A stretch of DNA of 64,000 nucleotides from Xanthomonas arboricola pv. populi (GCF_002939945.1 NZ_MDEB01000001.1:1263816-1327815), one strand, 5' to 3'. Shown: positions 10,209 through 19,211, numbered from the stretch's first letter. Made by a program: numbers and translations. Notes: generated by a model from the letters alone, not told the origin.

Positions 10209-10245
10209 GCCAGCGGCTGCCGGGCACTGCCCGGCAGCCGCTGGC
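10209..10245. terminator. 17-bp perfect hairpin between convergent genes
   Basis: Arms at 10209-10225 and 10229-10245 are fully complementary with a 3-base loop, starting 6 bases after the trehalase stop. It lies between convergent trehalase and arabinanase genes and could stop transcription from the left. Confidence 0.75.
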
Positions 10246-10350
10246 GGCATCGCAGTTCTGGCAGTCGGCAACGCCGGCCGATCACTCCGACACGCATCGC
10301 CTGATCGTTGCGTCATTGCAGAGCGCCGCAGCGTGTTCCATTGATCGTTG

Positions 10351-11355
10351 CTACTGCACCACCGGCCATGCACTGCTGTCGTAACCCAGCCGATTGATGC
10401 CCAGGCGCGCGTCGCCGCGGTCGTCGTAATAGTGGTAGACCAGGATGTCGCCGTCGCCATCGCGAAACACTGATTGCCCGCCCGGCCCATGCATGCTGCC
10501 CAAGCCGGACTGGATCACCGTGCCGCCGCCGTTGCGCATGTCCACACCGGCGCGATCCAGATACGGCCCGGTCACCGAGCGCGCACGCCCCACCGCAATC
10601 TTGTAGGTGCTGCTGGCGCCCTTGCAGCACGCATCGAACGACACGAACAGGTAGTACCAGCCATTGGCCTGCTGGATGAAAGGCGCCTCCACCGCGCCCG
10701 GGGACGGCCGGCTCGCCAGGCTGTAGCGCGCCGTGTTGCCGGACAGCTGCTTGCCGGTGCCGGGATCGAGCTGGATCAGCTTGATCCCCGACCAGAACGA
10801 GCCGAACGCCAACCACCACTTGCCATTGCCATCCACCACCAGATTGCCGTCGATGGCGTTGTAGTCGTCGCTGCTTTTGGAGGTGTAGACGATGCCTTGA
10901 TCCTTCCACGAGCCTGGTTTGCCGGTGCTGCTGCTGGCAAGCGCAATCGCGGAGGTATTGGTGGCGAACTTGGAGGCGGTGTAATACATCAGATACTTGC
11001 CGTCGTGGAAGGACACATCCGGCGCCCACAGCTGGTTGTCCGGGTTGTAGCTGCGCACCCAGCTCGGCATGCTGCTGAAGATCGCACCCGCGTTGCTGAA
11101 TGTGGTCCGGTCGGTACTGGTGACCACGCCGGTAGTGGCATAGATGTAGTAACGCCCATCGCTCAGCTTGAGCATCGACGGATCGTGCACGATGGTGTCA
11201 CCGCTCACCACGCCCGGCCCCACGGCCGCGTGCGCGGGTACGCTGTGCAAGCAAAGCGCAATGGCAATCACGGCCATTAGCCACGCGATCGTGCCGTCAC
11301 GCAGCGGCATTCCAGACCAGCCCCCTTCCACTCGACTGCCGCCACTAACGCGCAT
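10351..11355 (-). CDS. abnA: Secreted GH43 endo-1,5-alpha-L-arabinanase
   Basis: A 334-residue five-bladed beta-propeller glycosidase that cuts arabinan side chains of plant pectin. A signal peptide (about residues 20-44, ending AHA) sends it out of the cell. The three catalytic acids of GH43 are visible: Asp in IVHDPSML (base), Asp in YNAIDGNLV (pKa modulator) and Glu in GAVEAPFIQ (acid). The conserved LWAPDV and GSFWSGIKL segments fit the endo-arabinanase subfamily. The ATG at 11355 has AAGGAG eight bases upstream. A cell-wall-degrading role during plant colonisation is inferred. It is isolated on the minus strand, convergent with trehalase. Confidence 0.93.
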   Translation of the reverse strand: MRVSGGSRVEGGWSGMPLRDGTIAWLMAVIAIALCLHSVPAHAAVGPGVVSGDTIVHDPSMLKLSDGRYYIYATTGVVTSTDRTTFSNAGAIFSSMPSWVRSYNPDNQLWAPDVSFHDGKYLMYYTASKFATNTSAIALASSSTGKPGSWKDQGIVYTSKSSDDYNAIDGNLVVDGNGKWWLAFGSFWSGIKLIQLDPGTGKQLSGNTARYSLASRPSPGAVEAPFIQQANGWYYLFVSFDACCKGASSTYKIAVGRARSVTGPYLDRAGVDMRNGGGTVIQSGLGSMHGPGGQSVFRDGDGDILVYHYYDDRGDARLGINRLGYDSSAWPVVQ

Positions 11356-11830
11356 CGCCCACTCCTTGAATAACGTAAGGACGTTTTCTGTAGGAGCAAT
11401 CTAGCGCGGCAGAAATGCCACGAATCCGACGCTGATCTCAGAAGCACGGCGCAAGCCGAGCGGTTGTCTTATTTGCGACGTGCCTTCGTGCCGAACTGTG
11501 TAACGCACCTGAGATTCCATATGCCGGTGCGTGGCGCACATACGGTCACTGCACCAGTAGCGTATCGGAGTTATCTCTTCATCGTCTTGCATCGCGTCGA
11601 TGACAACCCGTCTCCATGACGCTGCAAAACTACAGCACCACTCCACCACGACGCGCAGATCCCGATTGGTCGTCGCCTCGTTGTGGCCGTGATCGTGCGC
11701 GCCGACGCGCTGACTGAGCACCATGTGCGCCGCAACTCTGCAGACGTAAAGCGACTCGCACATCGGCACGCTTCGAAGACACAGGCCTGCCGCGTATCAT
11801 GCGCACTCTTTCACGCATCGGGATGGACCC
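11356..11830. other. Intergenic between divergent genes
   Basis: 475 bases separating the arabinanase and AIM24 genes, so both promoters should lie here. The minus-strand frame 11401-11769 shows no ribosome-binding site or family resemblance and is not called. Confidence 0.5.
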
Positions 11831-12526
11831 ATGGCCGTACGCACGCTCAACGAATTTCTCGCCCATTCCAAGGAAAAGGACGTCAGCCCCGATCCGTTCG
11901 AACTGGAAAACCCGCATCTGCTGGAAGTGCGCCTCGACGGCATGGTGTGGTCCAAGGCCGGCGCCATGGTCGCGCGTACCGGCAACGTCAAGTTCACCCG
12001 CGAGGGGCTGCTGGAACAGGGCCTGGGCAATCTGCTGAAGAAGGCCGTCAGCGGCGAAGGCATGCAACTGATGAAGGCCGAAGGCCAGGGCCGGGTGTAT
12101 CTGGCCGACCTCGGCAAGCTGGTGACCTTGCTGCGTTTGAATGGCGAGGCGATCTTCGTCAACGGCAACGACGTGCTGGCCTTCGAATCCGGCGTCGAGC
12201 ACAAGATCACGATGATGCGCAAGGTGGCCGGCATGCTGTCCGGCGGCCTGTTCAACGTGCGCCTGAGCGGCCACGGCATCGTGGCGATCACCTCGCACTA
12301 CGAACCGCTGACCCTGCCGGTCACCGCCGCCAGCGGCCCGGTGTTCACCGACCCCAATGCCACCGTGGCCTGGTCGGGCACGCTGTCCCCCGAGTTGGTC
12401 ACCGACGTGTCGATCGGCACGCTGTTCGGCCGCGGCTCGGGCGAGAGCCTGCAGATGCGTTTTGCCGGTGAAGGCTGGGTGGTGGTGCAGCCGTACGAAG
12501 AAGCCAGTTTCCAGGCCAAGGGCTGA
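11831..12526 (+). CDS. AIM24 family protein
   Basis: A 231-residue beta-rich protein of the AIM24/TIGR00266 family. After a short helical N terminus (LNEFLAHS) the double-stranded beta-helix repeats run from about residue 30 to the end, with family hallmarks VWSKAGAMVARTGNVKF, GQGRVYLAD, FVNGNDVLAFE and VWSGTLS-like segments. No signal peptide or membrane segment is seen, so it is likely cytoplasmic or membrane-peripheral. Bacterial members have no firmly assigned function. A REP pair follows the gene. Confidence 0.85.
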   Translation: MAVRTLNEFLAHSKEKDVSPDPFELENPHLLEVRLDGMVWSKAGAMVARTGNVKFTREGLLEQGLGNLLKKAVSGEGMQLMKAEGQGRVYLADLGKLVTLLRLNGEAIFVNGNDVLAFESGVEHKITMMRKVAGMLSGGLFNVRLSGHGIVAITSHYEPLTLPVTAASGPVFTDPNATVAWSGTLSPELVTDVSIGTLFGRGSGESLQMRFAGEGWVVVQPYEEASFQAKG

Positions 12527-12573
12527 TCCAGGCCGCCCGGCAGCAATCAACAAGGCGCATCCCAGCCCACCCT

Positions 12574-12640
12574 GTAGGAGCGCCCCTGGGCGCGAGGGGC
12601 CTTATCGGTAACGCCACATCGCGCCCGGGTGCGCTCCTAC
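12574..12640. repeat. REP-like palindrome, unit 1
   Basis: A palindromic unit of the GTAGGAGCGC type. Arms 12574-12594 and 12620-12640 pair with two mismatches around a GAGGGGCCTTATCGGTAACGC centre. It is nearly identical to unit 2. Confidence 0.8.
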
Positions 12641-12747
12641 GGGTTTCCGCTAGTTTGCCGCGCGCTGCGCAGCTAACGAGCTGCACTGGCTTGGCTGTGC
12701 GTAGTGGCGAAATCCTGCGCAACAGATGCTTGCGCTGGCTACACGTC

Positions 12748-12814
12748 GTAGGAGCGCACCCGGGCGCGAGGGGCCTTACCGGTAACGCCACGTCGCGCCC
12801 GGGTGCGCTCCTAC
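12748..12814. repeat. REP-like palindrome, unit 2
   Basis: Perfect 21-bp arms (12748-12768 and 12794-12814), in the same orientation as unit 1 with about 107 bases between them. It lies just before the 3' end of the CorA gene and may also serve as a bidirectional transcription stop. Confidence 0.82.
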
Positions 12815-12834
12815 GGGTTTATGGCTCTGATGTG

Positions 12835-13746
12835 TCACACCCATCCGCGCTTGCGGAACCATGCCAGCGGAACCAGCATGCTCAGCACGATCACGCCCAA
12901 CGCCCAGTAATACGCGTCGTGCCACTTGAGCTCGGGCATGTAGGCGAAGTTCATGCCCCAGATGCCAACCAGCACCGTGGGCGGAATGCCGACCACCGAC
13001 GCCACCGCCATCACCTTCATCACGTTGTTCTGGTCCATGTTGATCATGCCCAGCACGCTGTCGAGCAGGAACTCGATGCGGTCGTCCATGTGCTGCTGGA
13101 ACTCGCTCAAGGTGGTCAGGTCCTTGTGCAGCAAGCCGATGCGTTTGGCCGCATCGGTACCGAACCAGTCCGGCGCGGCGTCATCCAGATAGGTGACCAG
13201 GCGCAGCAGTCCCTGCCCGGCATTGTGCAGCCCGCCCAGACGCCGGCCCATGCCCCCGACCTGATGTAGCATGCGCTCCAGATCACGGGTCTTGTGCGGG
13301 TTGTCGAACACCTGCCGGGTGGTGTCGGTGACCTCGGCTTCCAGCGATTCCAGCCGGTCTGCCAGGCGCCCCACCAACTGGTCGAAGATGCGCAACAGCA
13401 GATCGTCGGCGCTATGGCAGGGCTCGTGTTGCAGATGCGTCGCCACCGCATCCAGCGAGCCCATGTGCTGCTCGCGCAGGGTCACCAGCATGGTCGGCGA
13501 CAGCGCAAAGCCCAGCGGCGCAGTCGGGCCATCGTCGTCCTGAAAGCGCGGCACGTTGAGAAACAGCACCTCGCCCTGGCGCCGCACCCGGCTGGAGAAT
13601 TCGATCTCGCCGATGACCGCGCGATCCGGCAGCGCAAACCCCACCTTGTCTGCGGCCTGCGCCAGCTCCTGCGCGCTGGCCTGGCACAGGTCGACCCAGC
13701 ACCCGTGCGTGTGCTGCGTTCCGGCAATCGGGTGCGTGGTGATCAT
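12835..13746 (-). CDS. CorA-type divalent metal ion transporter
   Basis: A 303-residue inner-membrane Mg2+/Co2+ channel of the CorA (MIT) family. The first ~240 residues form the cytoplasmic funnel with long helices. The two C-terminal membrane helices (about residues 240-262 and 275-295) are joined by the GMN signature in GIWGMNFAYMPEL, the ion-selectivity loop. The C terminus is basic (WFRKRGW), as usual. Substrate (Mg2+ versus Zn2+ or Co2+) cannot be told from sequence. It is a single gene; an upstream hairpin separates it from the permease. Confidence 0.93.
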   Translation of the reverse strand: MITTHPIAGTQHTHGCWVDLCQASAQELAQAADKVGFALPDRAVIGEIEFSSRVRRQGEVLFLNVPRFQDDDGPTAPLGFALSPTMLVTLREQHMGSLDAVATHLQHEPCHSADDLLLRIFDQLVGRLADRLESLEAEVTDTTRQVFDNPHKTRDLERMLHQVGGMGRRLGGLHNAGQGLLRLVTYLDDAAPDWFGTDAAKRIGLLHKDLTTLSEFQQHMDDRIEFLLDSVLGMINMDQNNVMKVMAVASVVGIPPTVLVGIWGMNFAYMPELKWHDAYYWALGVIVLSMLVPLAWFRKRGWV

Positions 13747-13868
13747 GCGATGGGCCGTGGCGATGGATGGCGGCGAGCATCCCGTTCCATCCGATCCGCG
13801 TCAACGTCGCGTGCACCACGCGCTTAGCTGCCAGTGGCCTTCATCGCGGCGCCGTGCAGCCGCAGACG

Positions 13869-13895
13869 CCAAGGCCCCGCAGTGCGGGGCCTTGG
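13869..13895 (-). terminator. Terminator-like hairpin after the permease gene
   Basis: A perfect 12-bp stem (CCAAGGCCCCGC at 13869-13880 with GCGGGGCCTTGG at 13884-13895) and 3-base loop, downstream of the permease stop on the minus strand. The T-rich tail is weak. Confidence 0.65.
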
Positions 13896-13932
13896 TGATG
13901 TCTTGGCTGGATGTCTTCGCTGGTACGACCGC

Positions 13933-15309
13933 TCAGCCGGTGCGCGCCTGCTGCCGCTTCACCGCATAGCCGATCGCCAGGATCAGGAACCACACCGGGC
14001 TGGCCAGCAGCGCCTGGCGCGTGTCGGCCTGCAAGGTCAGCAGCACGATGACGAAGGCGAAGAACCCCAGGCACACGTAGCACATCAACACGCCACCGGG
14101 CATCTTGAACGCCGAAGCCGCGTGCTGCTCGGGCCGCTTGCGCCGGTACGCGATGTAGGCGCACAGGATCAGCGACCACACGAACATGAAGAGCACCGCC
14201 GACAAGGTGGTGACCAGCGTGAACGCAGTGACCAGGTTGGGGATCAGATACACCAGCATCGCGCCCAGCAACAGGCACACACAGGAGAACAGCAGGCCAC
14301 GTGCCGGCACCGCCGCACGCGAGAGCTTGGCAAAGCCCTTGGGCGCATGCTGTTCTTCGGCCAGGCCGTAGAGCATGCGGCTGGTGGAGAAGATGCCGCT
14401 GTTGGCCGACGAGGTGGCCGAGGTCAACACCACGAAGTTGATCAGGCTCGCGGCCGCCGGCACGCCGGCCAGCACGAACAGCTCCACGAACGGGCTCTTG
14501 TCGGCCACCACCTGCCGCCACGGCGTCACCGCCATGATCGCGATCAGCGCCAGCACATAGAAGATCAGGATGCGCACCGGGATCGAGTTGATCGCCTTGG
14601 GCAGATTGCGGCGCGGGTCGGCGGTTTCCGCAGCGGTGGTGCCGACCAGCTCGATGCCGACGAAGGCGAACACCGCGATCTGGAACCCGGCGAAGAAGCC
14701 GCCAATGCCCATCGGGAACATGCCGCCGTCGTTCCACAGGTTCGACAGCGAGGCCATATTGCCCGACGGCGAGCGAAAGCCCCAGGCCACCAACCCGGCG
14801 CCGGTGAGGATCAGCGCGCAGATGGCGATGATCTTGATCAGCGCGAACCAGAACTCCATCTCGCCGAACAACCGGACCGTCACCAGATTCAGGCTCAGCA
14901 GCAACAGCACGCAGAGAATGGCGGGGATCCACGGCGCCAGGCCCGGAAACCAGAACTGCGCATAGGCGGCAATCGCGATGACATCGGCGATGGCGGTGAT
15001 GATCCAGCAGAACCAGTACGTCCACCCGCAGAAGAACCCGGCCCACGGCCCGAGCAGGTCGGTGGAGAAGTCGATGAACGACTTGTACTCCAGGTTGGAC
15101 AGCAGCAGCTCGCCCATCGCGCGCATCACGAAGAACAGCATCGCGCCGATGATCAGATAGACGAACAGGATCGACGGGCCGGCCAGGCTGATCGTCTTGC
15201 CCGAGCCCATGAACAGCCCGGTGCCGATCGCGCCACCGATGGCGATCAGCTGCAGGTGGCGATTGGAGAGACTGCGTTGCAGATGATCGGGCGCGGACGA
15301 ATCAGACAT
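13933..15309 (-). CDS. cycA: Amino acid permease (APC family, CycA/D-serine-D-alanine-glycine type)
   Basis: A 458-residue proton symporter with 12 predicted membrane helices. The N-terminal consensus LIAIGGAIGTGLFMGSGKT identifies the amino-acid transporter group of the APC superfamily, and the following GPSILFVYLIIG, MRAMGELL and EYKSF segments match the CycA/AnsP/GabP group. It would import small amino acids such as D-alanine, D-serine or glycine; the specificity is by resemblance only. The ATG at 15309 gives the usual short hydrophilic N terminus; another start 18 bases upstream is possible. Confidence 0.88.
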   Translation of the reverse strand: MSDSSAPDHLQRSLSNRHLQLIAIGGAIGTGLFMGSGKTISLAGPSILFVYLIIGAMLFFVMRAMGELLLSNLEYKSFIDFSTDLLGPWAGFFCGWTYWFCWIITAIADVIAIAAYAQFWFPGLAPWIPAILCVLLLLSLNLVTVRLFGEMEFWFALIKIIAICALILTGAGLVAWGFRSPSGNMASLSNLWNDGGMFPMGIGGFFAGFQIAVFAFVGIELVGTTAAETADPRRNLPKAINSIPVRILIFYVLALIAIMAVTPWRQVVADKSPFVELFVLAGVPAAASLINFVVLTSATSSANSGIFSTSRMLYGLAEEQHAPKGFAKLSRAAVPARGLLFSCVCLLLGAMLVYLIPNLVTAFTLVTTLSAVLFMFVWSLILCAYIAYRRKRPEQHAASAFKMPGGVLMCYVCLGFFAFVIVLLTLQADTRQALLASPVWFLILAIGYAVKRQQARTG

Positions 15310-15873
15310 GGGGCACGGCACCGGCAAGTGAGCAAGCCGTCAAAAATACGAGATCGCGGCAGCGCGCACCAGCGGTTTGCACAGCGGCGCCGGGTAGGCC
15401 GCAGCGTGCGCCGGCGCATGGTGGCCGGCTTGCCCCATCGTGGTGCGCCGCATGTCTGCGCATCCGCGGCTGTTTTCATTGAGGGACCACAGCCGTTAGT
15501 GATGCGCGCAACGCATCGCCGGAGCAGTCTTCGCCAGCTGCCTGGCGCCTGCGCGTTGCAACGCTGTCCGCTCGCGCGGTGCACGCACACGCACTGCAGG
15601 GGCACGAGCACAGCCTTGCGACCAGGTCCGCAGCATGCCTGCCGTTAACTCCGTCACCGGCGCGAAGCAGCATGGCCTCCGATGGCCGGCGATGCATCAG
15701 CCCGCATCACCGACAACGGCGGCGCGGCATCTCGCACAAACAGCGACCCCTATTCCAGTGCGGCCGCTTGCCTGCCACCGCTCACACACTCCTGCCCGCT
15801 TCCTTGACCCGGCGCACGGACCGCACATGACAATCGCTGGTCTGCTGCGCGGGCCATCCCTCAGGACACTCCC
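15310..15873. other. Intergenic between divergent genes
   Basis: 564 bases between the permease and expansin genes. No open frame here has a convincing start or family match. Both promoters should lie inside; no clear operator palindrome (such as TGTGA-N6-TCACA) was found. Confidence 0.5.
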
Positions 15874-17646
15874 ATGCGCTCCCGTTCTCATCTGCTGCTT
15901 GGCCTGGCGTTACTCACCCCCCTGACCGCGCTGGCCGTGCAGGTCGATACACGCGGACACCTCACCGATGCGCGCGGCCAGGCGCTGCAGGTACGCGGCG
16001 TGACCTGGCCCGGCTTCGATCGGGCAGCGCGGGTGGCCACCGGACTGCGCAGCATTACGCTGCAGCAGCTGCTGGATCAGATGCAGGCATCGGACATCAA
16101 TACCGTGCGTGTACCGATCTGCGCAGCGACCCTGCAAGCCGGATCGGTGGCCGCCGCCGATGTGGCCGGCGACCCAGCACTGCGCGGCCTGAATTCCCTG
16201 CAGCTGCTCGACGCCGTGGTGCGCGCCAGCACCCAACGCGGCATGCAGGTGCTGCTCGCCTTTGCCGATGGCGGTTGCGACGACGCGGCGCCGCAGCTGG
16301 GCGCGCAGCACAACGCCTGGACGGGTGGCCTGAGCATGCTCGCGCGCCGCTACGGCAGCACCGCTGGCGTGCTCGGGATCGACCTGGGCAGCAGCGGCTA
16401 CCGCAATGCCAACTGGGCGGGCAATGCGACAGATGCCGACTGGAACCGCATCGCCGCGCGTGCAGCCGCCGCAGTGCTGAGGCACGCGCCGGCCTGGGTG
16501 ATCGGAGTGGAAGGCGTGGGCAGCGACGCGATATGCAGCGACTCCGCACGCAAGGCCGCCGGCAGCAATTTGCAGCCGCTCGCCTGCGTGCCGCTGCGCA
16601 TTCCTGCCGCACATTTGGTGCTGATGCCGAAGCTGGCGGGGCCGGATCGCGACGCGGCGGACGCATTTGCAGCGGCCGACTTTCCGCGCAGCCTGCCGGC
16701 GAGCTGGCAGCGCGACTTCGGACAATTCTCGGAAGATCACGCGTTGCTGCCGGTCAGCCTCGGCGGCGGCCTGGGCGATGGCGACCCACGCGACCGGGCA
16801 TGGCAACACGCATTGAGCGGGTATCTGAGCAACACCGGCATACGCAGCGCAGTCCTCGGCAGCTGGGAAGTAGGCAATGCCAACAACGGTGGCCTGCTCG
16901 CCAGTGATGGCAACCCGCGCGCCGACAAGCTGCAGATCCTGCATCAGGCCTGGGGGCTGTCGGGCGCGAACCTCGCCACGCCATCGGCAAGGAGCGCCGC
17001 TGCGGCGGATGCAAGCAAGGCCACCACCTGGAACAGCACCTTCACCGGCACCGCGACCTACACCGGCTCCGGCTATTCCGGCGGCGCGGTGCTGCTGGAT
17101 CCGATTCCGAGCAACGCCTTCATCACCGCGCTCAACCCGACCCAGATGAACTTCGGCGGGGTCAAGGCCGCACTTGCCGGCGCCTATCTGGAAGTGACCG
17201 GGCCCAAGGGCAAGACCGTCGTGTACGTCACCGACCTGTATCCGGAAGGCGCATCGGGCGGCCTGGATCTATCGCCCAACGCGTTCGCGGCCATCGGCGA
17301 CACGGTGCAGGGACGCATCCCGATCAGCTGGAAGATCGTACGTGCGCCGACCACCGGCAATGTGCAATACCGCATCAAGGAAGGCAGCTCGCGCTGGTGG
17401 GCCGCGATCCAGGTGCGCAATCACGCCTACCCGGTGGTCAAGTTCGAAGTGAAACAGGGCAGCACCTGGAAGAGCCTGCAAAAGATGGATTACAACCACT
17501 TCCTCGGCGAGCAGCTCGGCAACCAGCCCTTGTCCATTCGTATCACCGATATCCGCGGCAAGGCCATCCTGGATACGATCCCCGCACTGCCCGAGGACGG
17601 CAGCAAGCCGGTGTACTTCGAACCGGGGCATGTGCAGTTCCCTTGA
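15874..17646 (+). CDS. Secreted GH5-like domain fused to bacterial expansin
   Basis: A 590-residue secreted protein. A signal peptide (residues 1-21) precedes a GH5 cellulase-like domain (about 22-370), a short Ala/Ser linker, and a complete expansin (about 383-590). The expansin half closely follows Bacillus EXLX1: its D1 domain keeps the essential Asp in VTDLYPEG, and its D2 (CBM63) keeps the surface aromatic residues in SSRWWAAIQVRNH and MDYNHFLGE. The GH5 half has lost both catalytic glutamates: the acid/base NEP motif reads GIDLGSSGY and the nucleophile site GEFG reads SLGGGLG. So it is probably a wall-loosening protein whose GH5 part only binds or positions cellulose. AGGA precedes the start by 7 bases. 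Confidence 0.9.
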   Translation: MRSRSHLLLGLALLTPLTALAVQVDTRGHLTDARGQALQVRGVTWPGFDRAARVATGLRSITLQQLLDQMQASDINTVRVPICAATLQAGSVAAADVAGDPALRGLNSLQLLDAVVRASTQRGMQVLLAFADGGCDDAAPQLGAQHNAWTGGLSMLARRYGSTAGVLGIDLGSSGYRNANWAGNATDADWNRIAARAAAAVLRHAPAWVIGVEGVGSDAICSDSARKAAGSNLQPLACVPLRIPAAHLVLMPKLAGPDRDAADAFAAADFPRSLPASWQRDFGQFSEDHALLPVSLGGGLGDGDPRDRAWQHALSGYLSNTGIRSAVLGSWEVGNANNGGLLASDGNPRADKLQILHQAWGLSGANLATPSARSAAAADASKATTWNSTFTGTATYTGSGYSGGAVLLDPIPSNAFITALNPTQMNFGGVKAALAGAYLEVTGPKGKTVVYVTDLYPEGASGGLDLSPNAFAAIGDTVQGRIPISWKIVRAPTTGNVQYRIKEGSSRWWAAIQVRNHAYPVVKFEVKQGSTWKSLQKMDYNHFLGEQLGNQPLSIRITDIRGKAILDTIPALPEDGSKPVYFEPGHVQFP

Positions 17647-17834
17647 CGTGATTGGTAAGGAGAACTCATCCGCAAGCCGTCGAATGCGGAATTCGGGTCG
17701 CCAGCATTCGCCTGCGACGGCAATGCCGACATTCACCTGAAACGGCTAAACAGCCAAGCAAAACCACTACGTTCACCAATAAGTGTGCGCAGCCGGCTTG
17801 GTAGTCCCATCAGCACACGCCCAAGTTGGCCGGT

Positions 17835-17936
17835 GCGATGCCCTCGTCGCTTGCGGGACCTGTGGCGGCATGGATGCCGCCACGGAGCCTCCAGGGACGG
17901 ATTCACGGCGTGTCCTGCAAGCGATGAGGGCGTCGC
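17835..17936. repeat. ~102-bp hairpin repeat, copy 3
   Basis: 25-base arms at 17835-17859 and 17912-17936 pair almost perfectly. The core GGCGGCATGGATGCCGCC and CAGGGACGGATTCACGGCG are shared with 4913-5015. Arm changes relative to copy 2 (for example GCGGTG to GCGATG) are largely matched on the opposite arm. Confidence 0.78.
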
Positions 17937-18041
17937 GCCCTCGACCATGCTGCCTGGGTATATCCCACGAATGCTGAAAGAATCCCGATACCGGCCGCGC
18001 TTACCCGGTGGCTGATCACCAGCCGCGATTACCCACCCGCG

Positions 18042-18257
18042 TTAACCACCCGCAAGCCCGCCGCCAACACGACCAGGCAAGGCCTGATCGTCATCTTCCT
18101 CAAGGTCACCCACCTCCTCGCGCAAACCCCCTTGCTGCGGCGTCTGCTCTTCCAGCGGGACCTCTTCTTCGTTGGTATCCGGATCGGGCGTGCCGTGTAC
18201 CGACAGACCGGCATTGGCGGCGGTCATCGGATGCGCAGTGCGTGGATTGAGCTGCAT
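18042..18257 (-). CDS. Small acidic protein, unknown function
   Basis: 71 residues, highly acidic in the middle (NEEEVPLEE, EEVGDLEEDDD) with a glycine-rich end (GRVGGGLAGG). No signal peptide, membrane segment or known family is seen, and the sequence looks disordered. The ATG at 18257 has CCGGAG 8 bases upstream, which is the main support for calling it. It diverges from the pheC gene. Confidence 0.55.
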   Translation of the reverse strand: MQLNPRTAHPMTAANAGLSVHGTPDPDTNEEEVPLEEQTPQQGGLREEVGDLEEDDDQALPGRVGGGLAGG

Positions 18258-18412
18258 GAAGTGGCTCCGGTTGGTTCGAATGGAGCACCGACAGTGCGCA
18301 TTGCAGCGCTACCACACCGTGATCCCGGGCGGGATCGTGCTGACATGCCGTTGACGTCGACCACGCCCCACCGACCGCGACTATCATGGCCGCATCCCTT
18401 CGAGGCCACGCC

Positions 18413-19210
18413 ATGCGCTTTCGCATCTTCCTTGCGCTTATGCTGAGCTGCGGCATCGCACACGCGGCCGAGCCTGCGCCTGCCTCACGGCTGGATGCAG
18501 TGCTGCAGTCCGGCGTGCTGCGGGTCTGCACCACCGGCGACTATCGCCCCTACTCGCTGCTGCGTGCCGACGGGCAATTTGAGGGCAGCGATATCGCCCT
18601 GGCGCAGTCGCTGGCAGGCAGCCTGGACGCGCGCGTGGACATCGTCCGCACCAGCTGGCCACACCTGATGCCCGACCTGCTCGCCAATCGCTGCGACATT
18701 GCCGTCGGCGGTATTTCGGTCACCTTGCAACGGCAGCGCCAGGCCGGTTTCAGCACGGTGCTGGATGTGGACGGCAAGATTCCGCTGGTGCGCTGCGCCG
18801 ACCAGGCGCGTTACCGCAGCCTCGCGCAACTCAACCGACCCGAGGTGCGCGTGATCGAACCACCCGGCGGCACCAACGAGGCCTTCGCGCGCCAACAATT
18901 GCCGCGCGCACACCTGCGCCTGTTCGCCGACAACACCACCATCTTCCAGGAGTTGCTGGAGCAACGCGCGGAAGCGATGATCACCGACGCCTCCGAAGCG
19001 CTCTACCAGCAGGCACGCCTGCCCGGCCTGTGCGCGGTCGCACCCGATCAGCCACTGCAATACGGCGAAAAAGCCTTCCTGCTACCGCGCAACGACCACG
19101 CCTGGAAAGCGTACGTCGATCAGTGGCTGCACCTGAGCAAGGCCAGCGGCGAGTACGCGCGTATCGTTGACACCTGGCGTGCACCGCGCAAGGAATCCAC
19201 TACGCCGTAG
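18413..19210 (+). CDS. pheC: Periplasmic cyclohexadienyl (arogenate/prephenate) dehydratase
   Basis: A 265-residue protein with the solute-binding (SBP type 3) fold and signal peptide (about residues 1-18, ending AHA). It matches Pseudomonas PheC strongly: SGVLRVCTTGDYRPYS, TSWPHLMPDL, GGISVTLQRQRQAGFS, PPGGTNEAFAR and YVDQWLHLS. PheC converts prephenate or arogenate to phenylpyruvate or phenylalanine, here outside the cytoplasmic membrane. It could be mistaken for an ABC transporter binding protein, but there is no transporter nearby and the GGTNE motif is typical of PheC. The ATG at 18413 with GAGG upstream and the following signal peptide fix the start. Confidence 0.88.
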   Translation: MRFRIFLALMLSCGIAHAAEPAPASRLDAVLQSGVLRVCTTGDYRPYSLLRADGQFEGSDIALAQSLAGSLDARVDIVRTSWPHLMPDLLANRCDIAVGGISVTLQRQRQAGFSTVLDVDGKIPLVRCADQARYRSLAQLNRPEVRVIEPPGGTNEAFARQQLPRAHLRLFADNTTIFQELLEQRAEAMITDASEALYQQARLPGLCAVAPDQPLQYGEKAFLLPRNDHAWKAYVDQWLHLSKASGEYARIVDTWRAPRKESTTP

Positions 19211-19211
19211 C

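Noticed and set aside
8912..10384. Long plus-strand frame overlapping trehalase
   Set aside because: Out of frame with both trehalase signatures and rich in Arg/Pro/Ala, typical of shadow frames in GC-rich DNA.
11401..11769. Minus-strand 122-codon frame in the arabinanase-AIM24 gap
   Set aside because: No ribosome-binding site and no family resemblance; it covers the expected promoter region.
12574..12814. Possible CRISPR repeats
   Set aside because: Only two palindromic units 107 bases apart, each internally palindromic; this is a REP pair. No CRISPR array was found in the window.
13834..15648. A 604-codon plus-strand frame opposite the amino-acid permease
   Set aside because: The permease on the minus strand has 12 helices and family consensus; the opposite frame is His/Arg/Gln-rich noise.
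18413..19210. ABC transporter amino-acid-binding protein
   Set aside because: Overall sequence fits PheC dehydratase better (PPGGTNEAFAR, YVDQWLHLS) and no transporter genes are adjacent.
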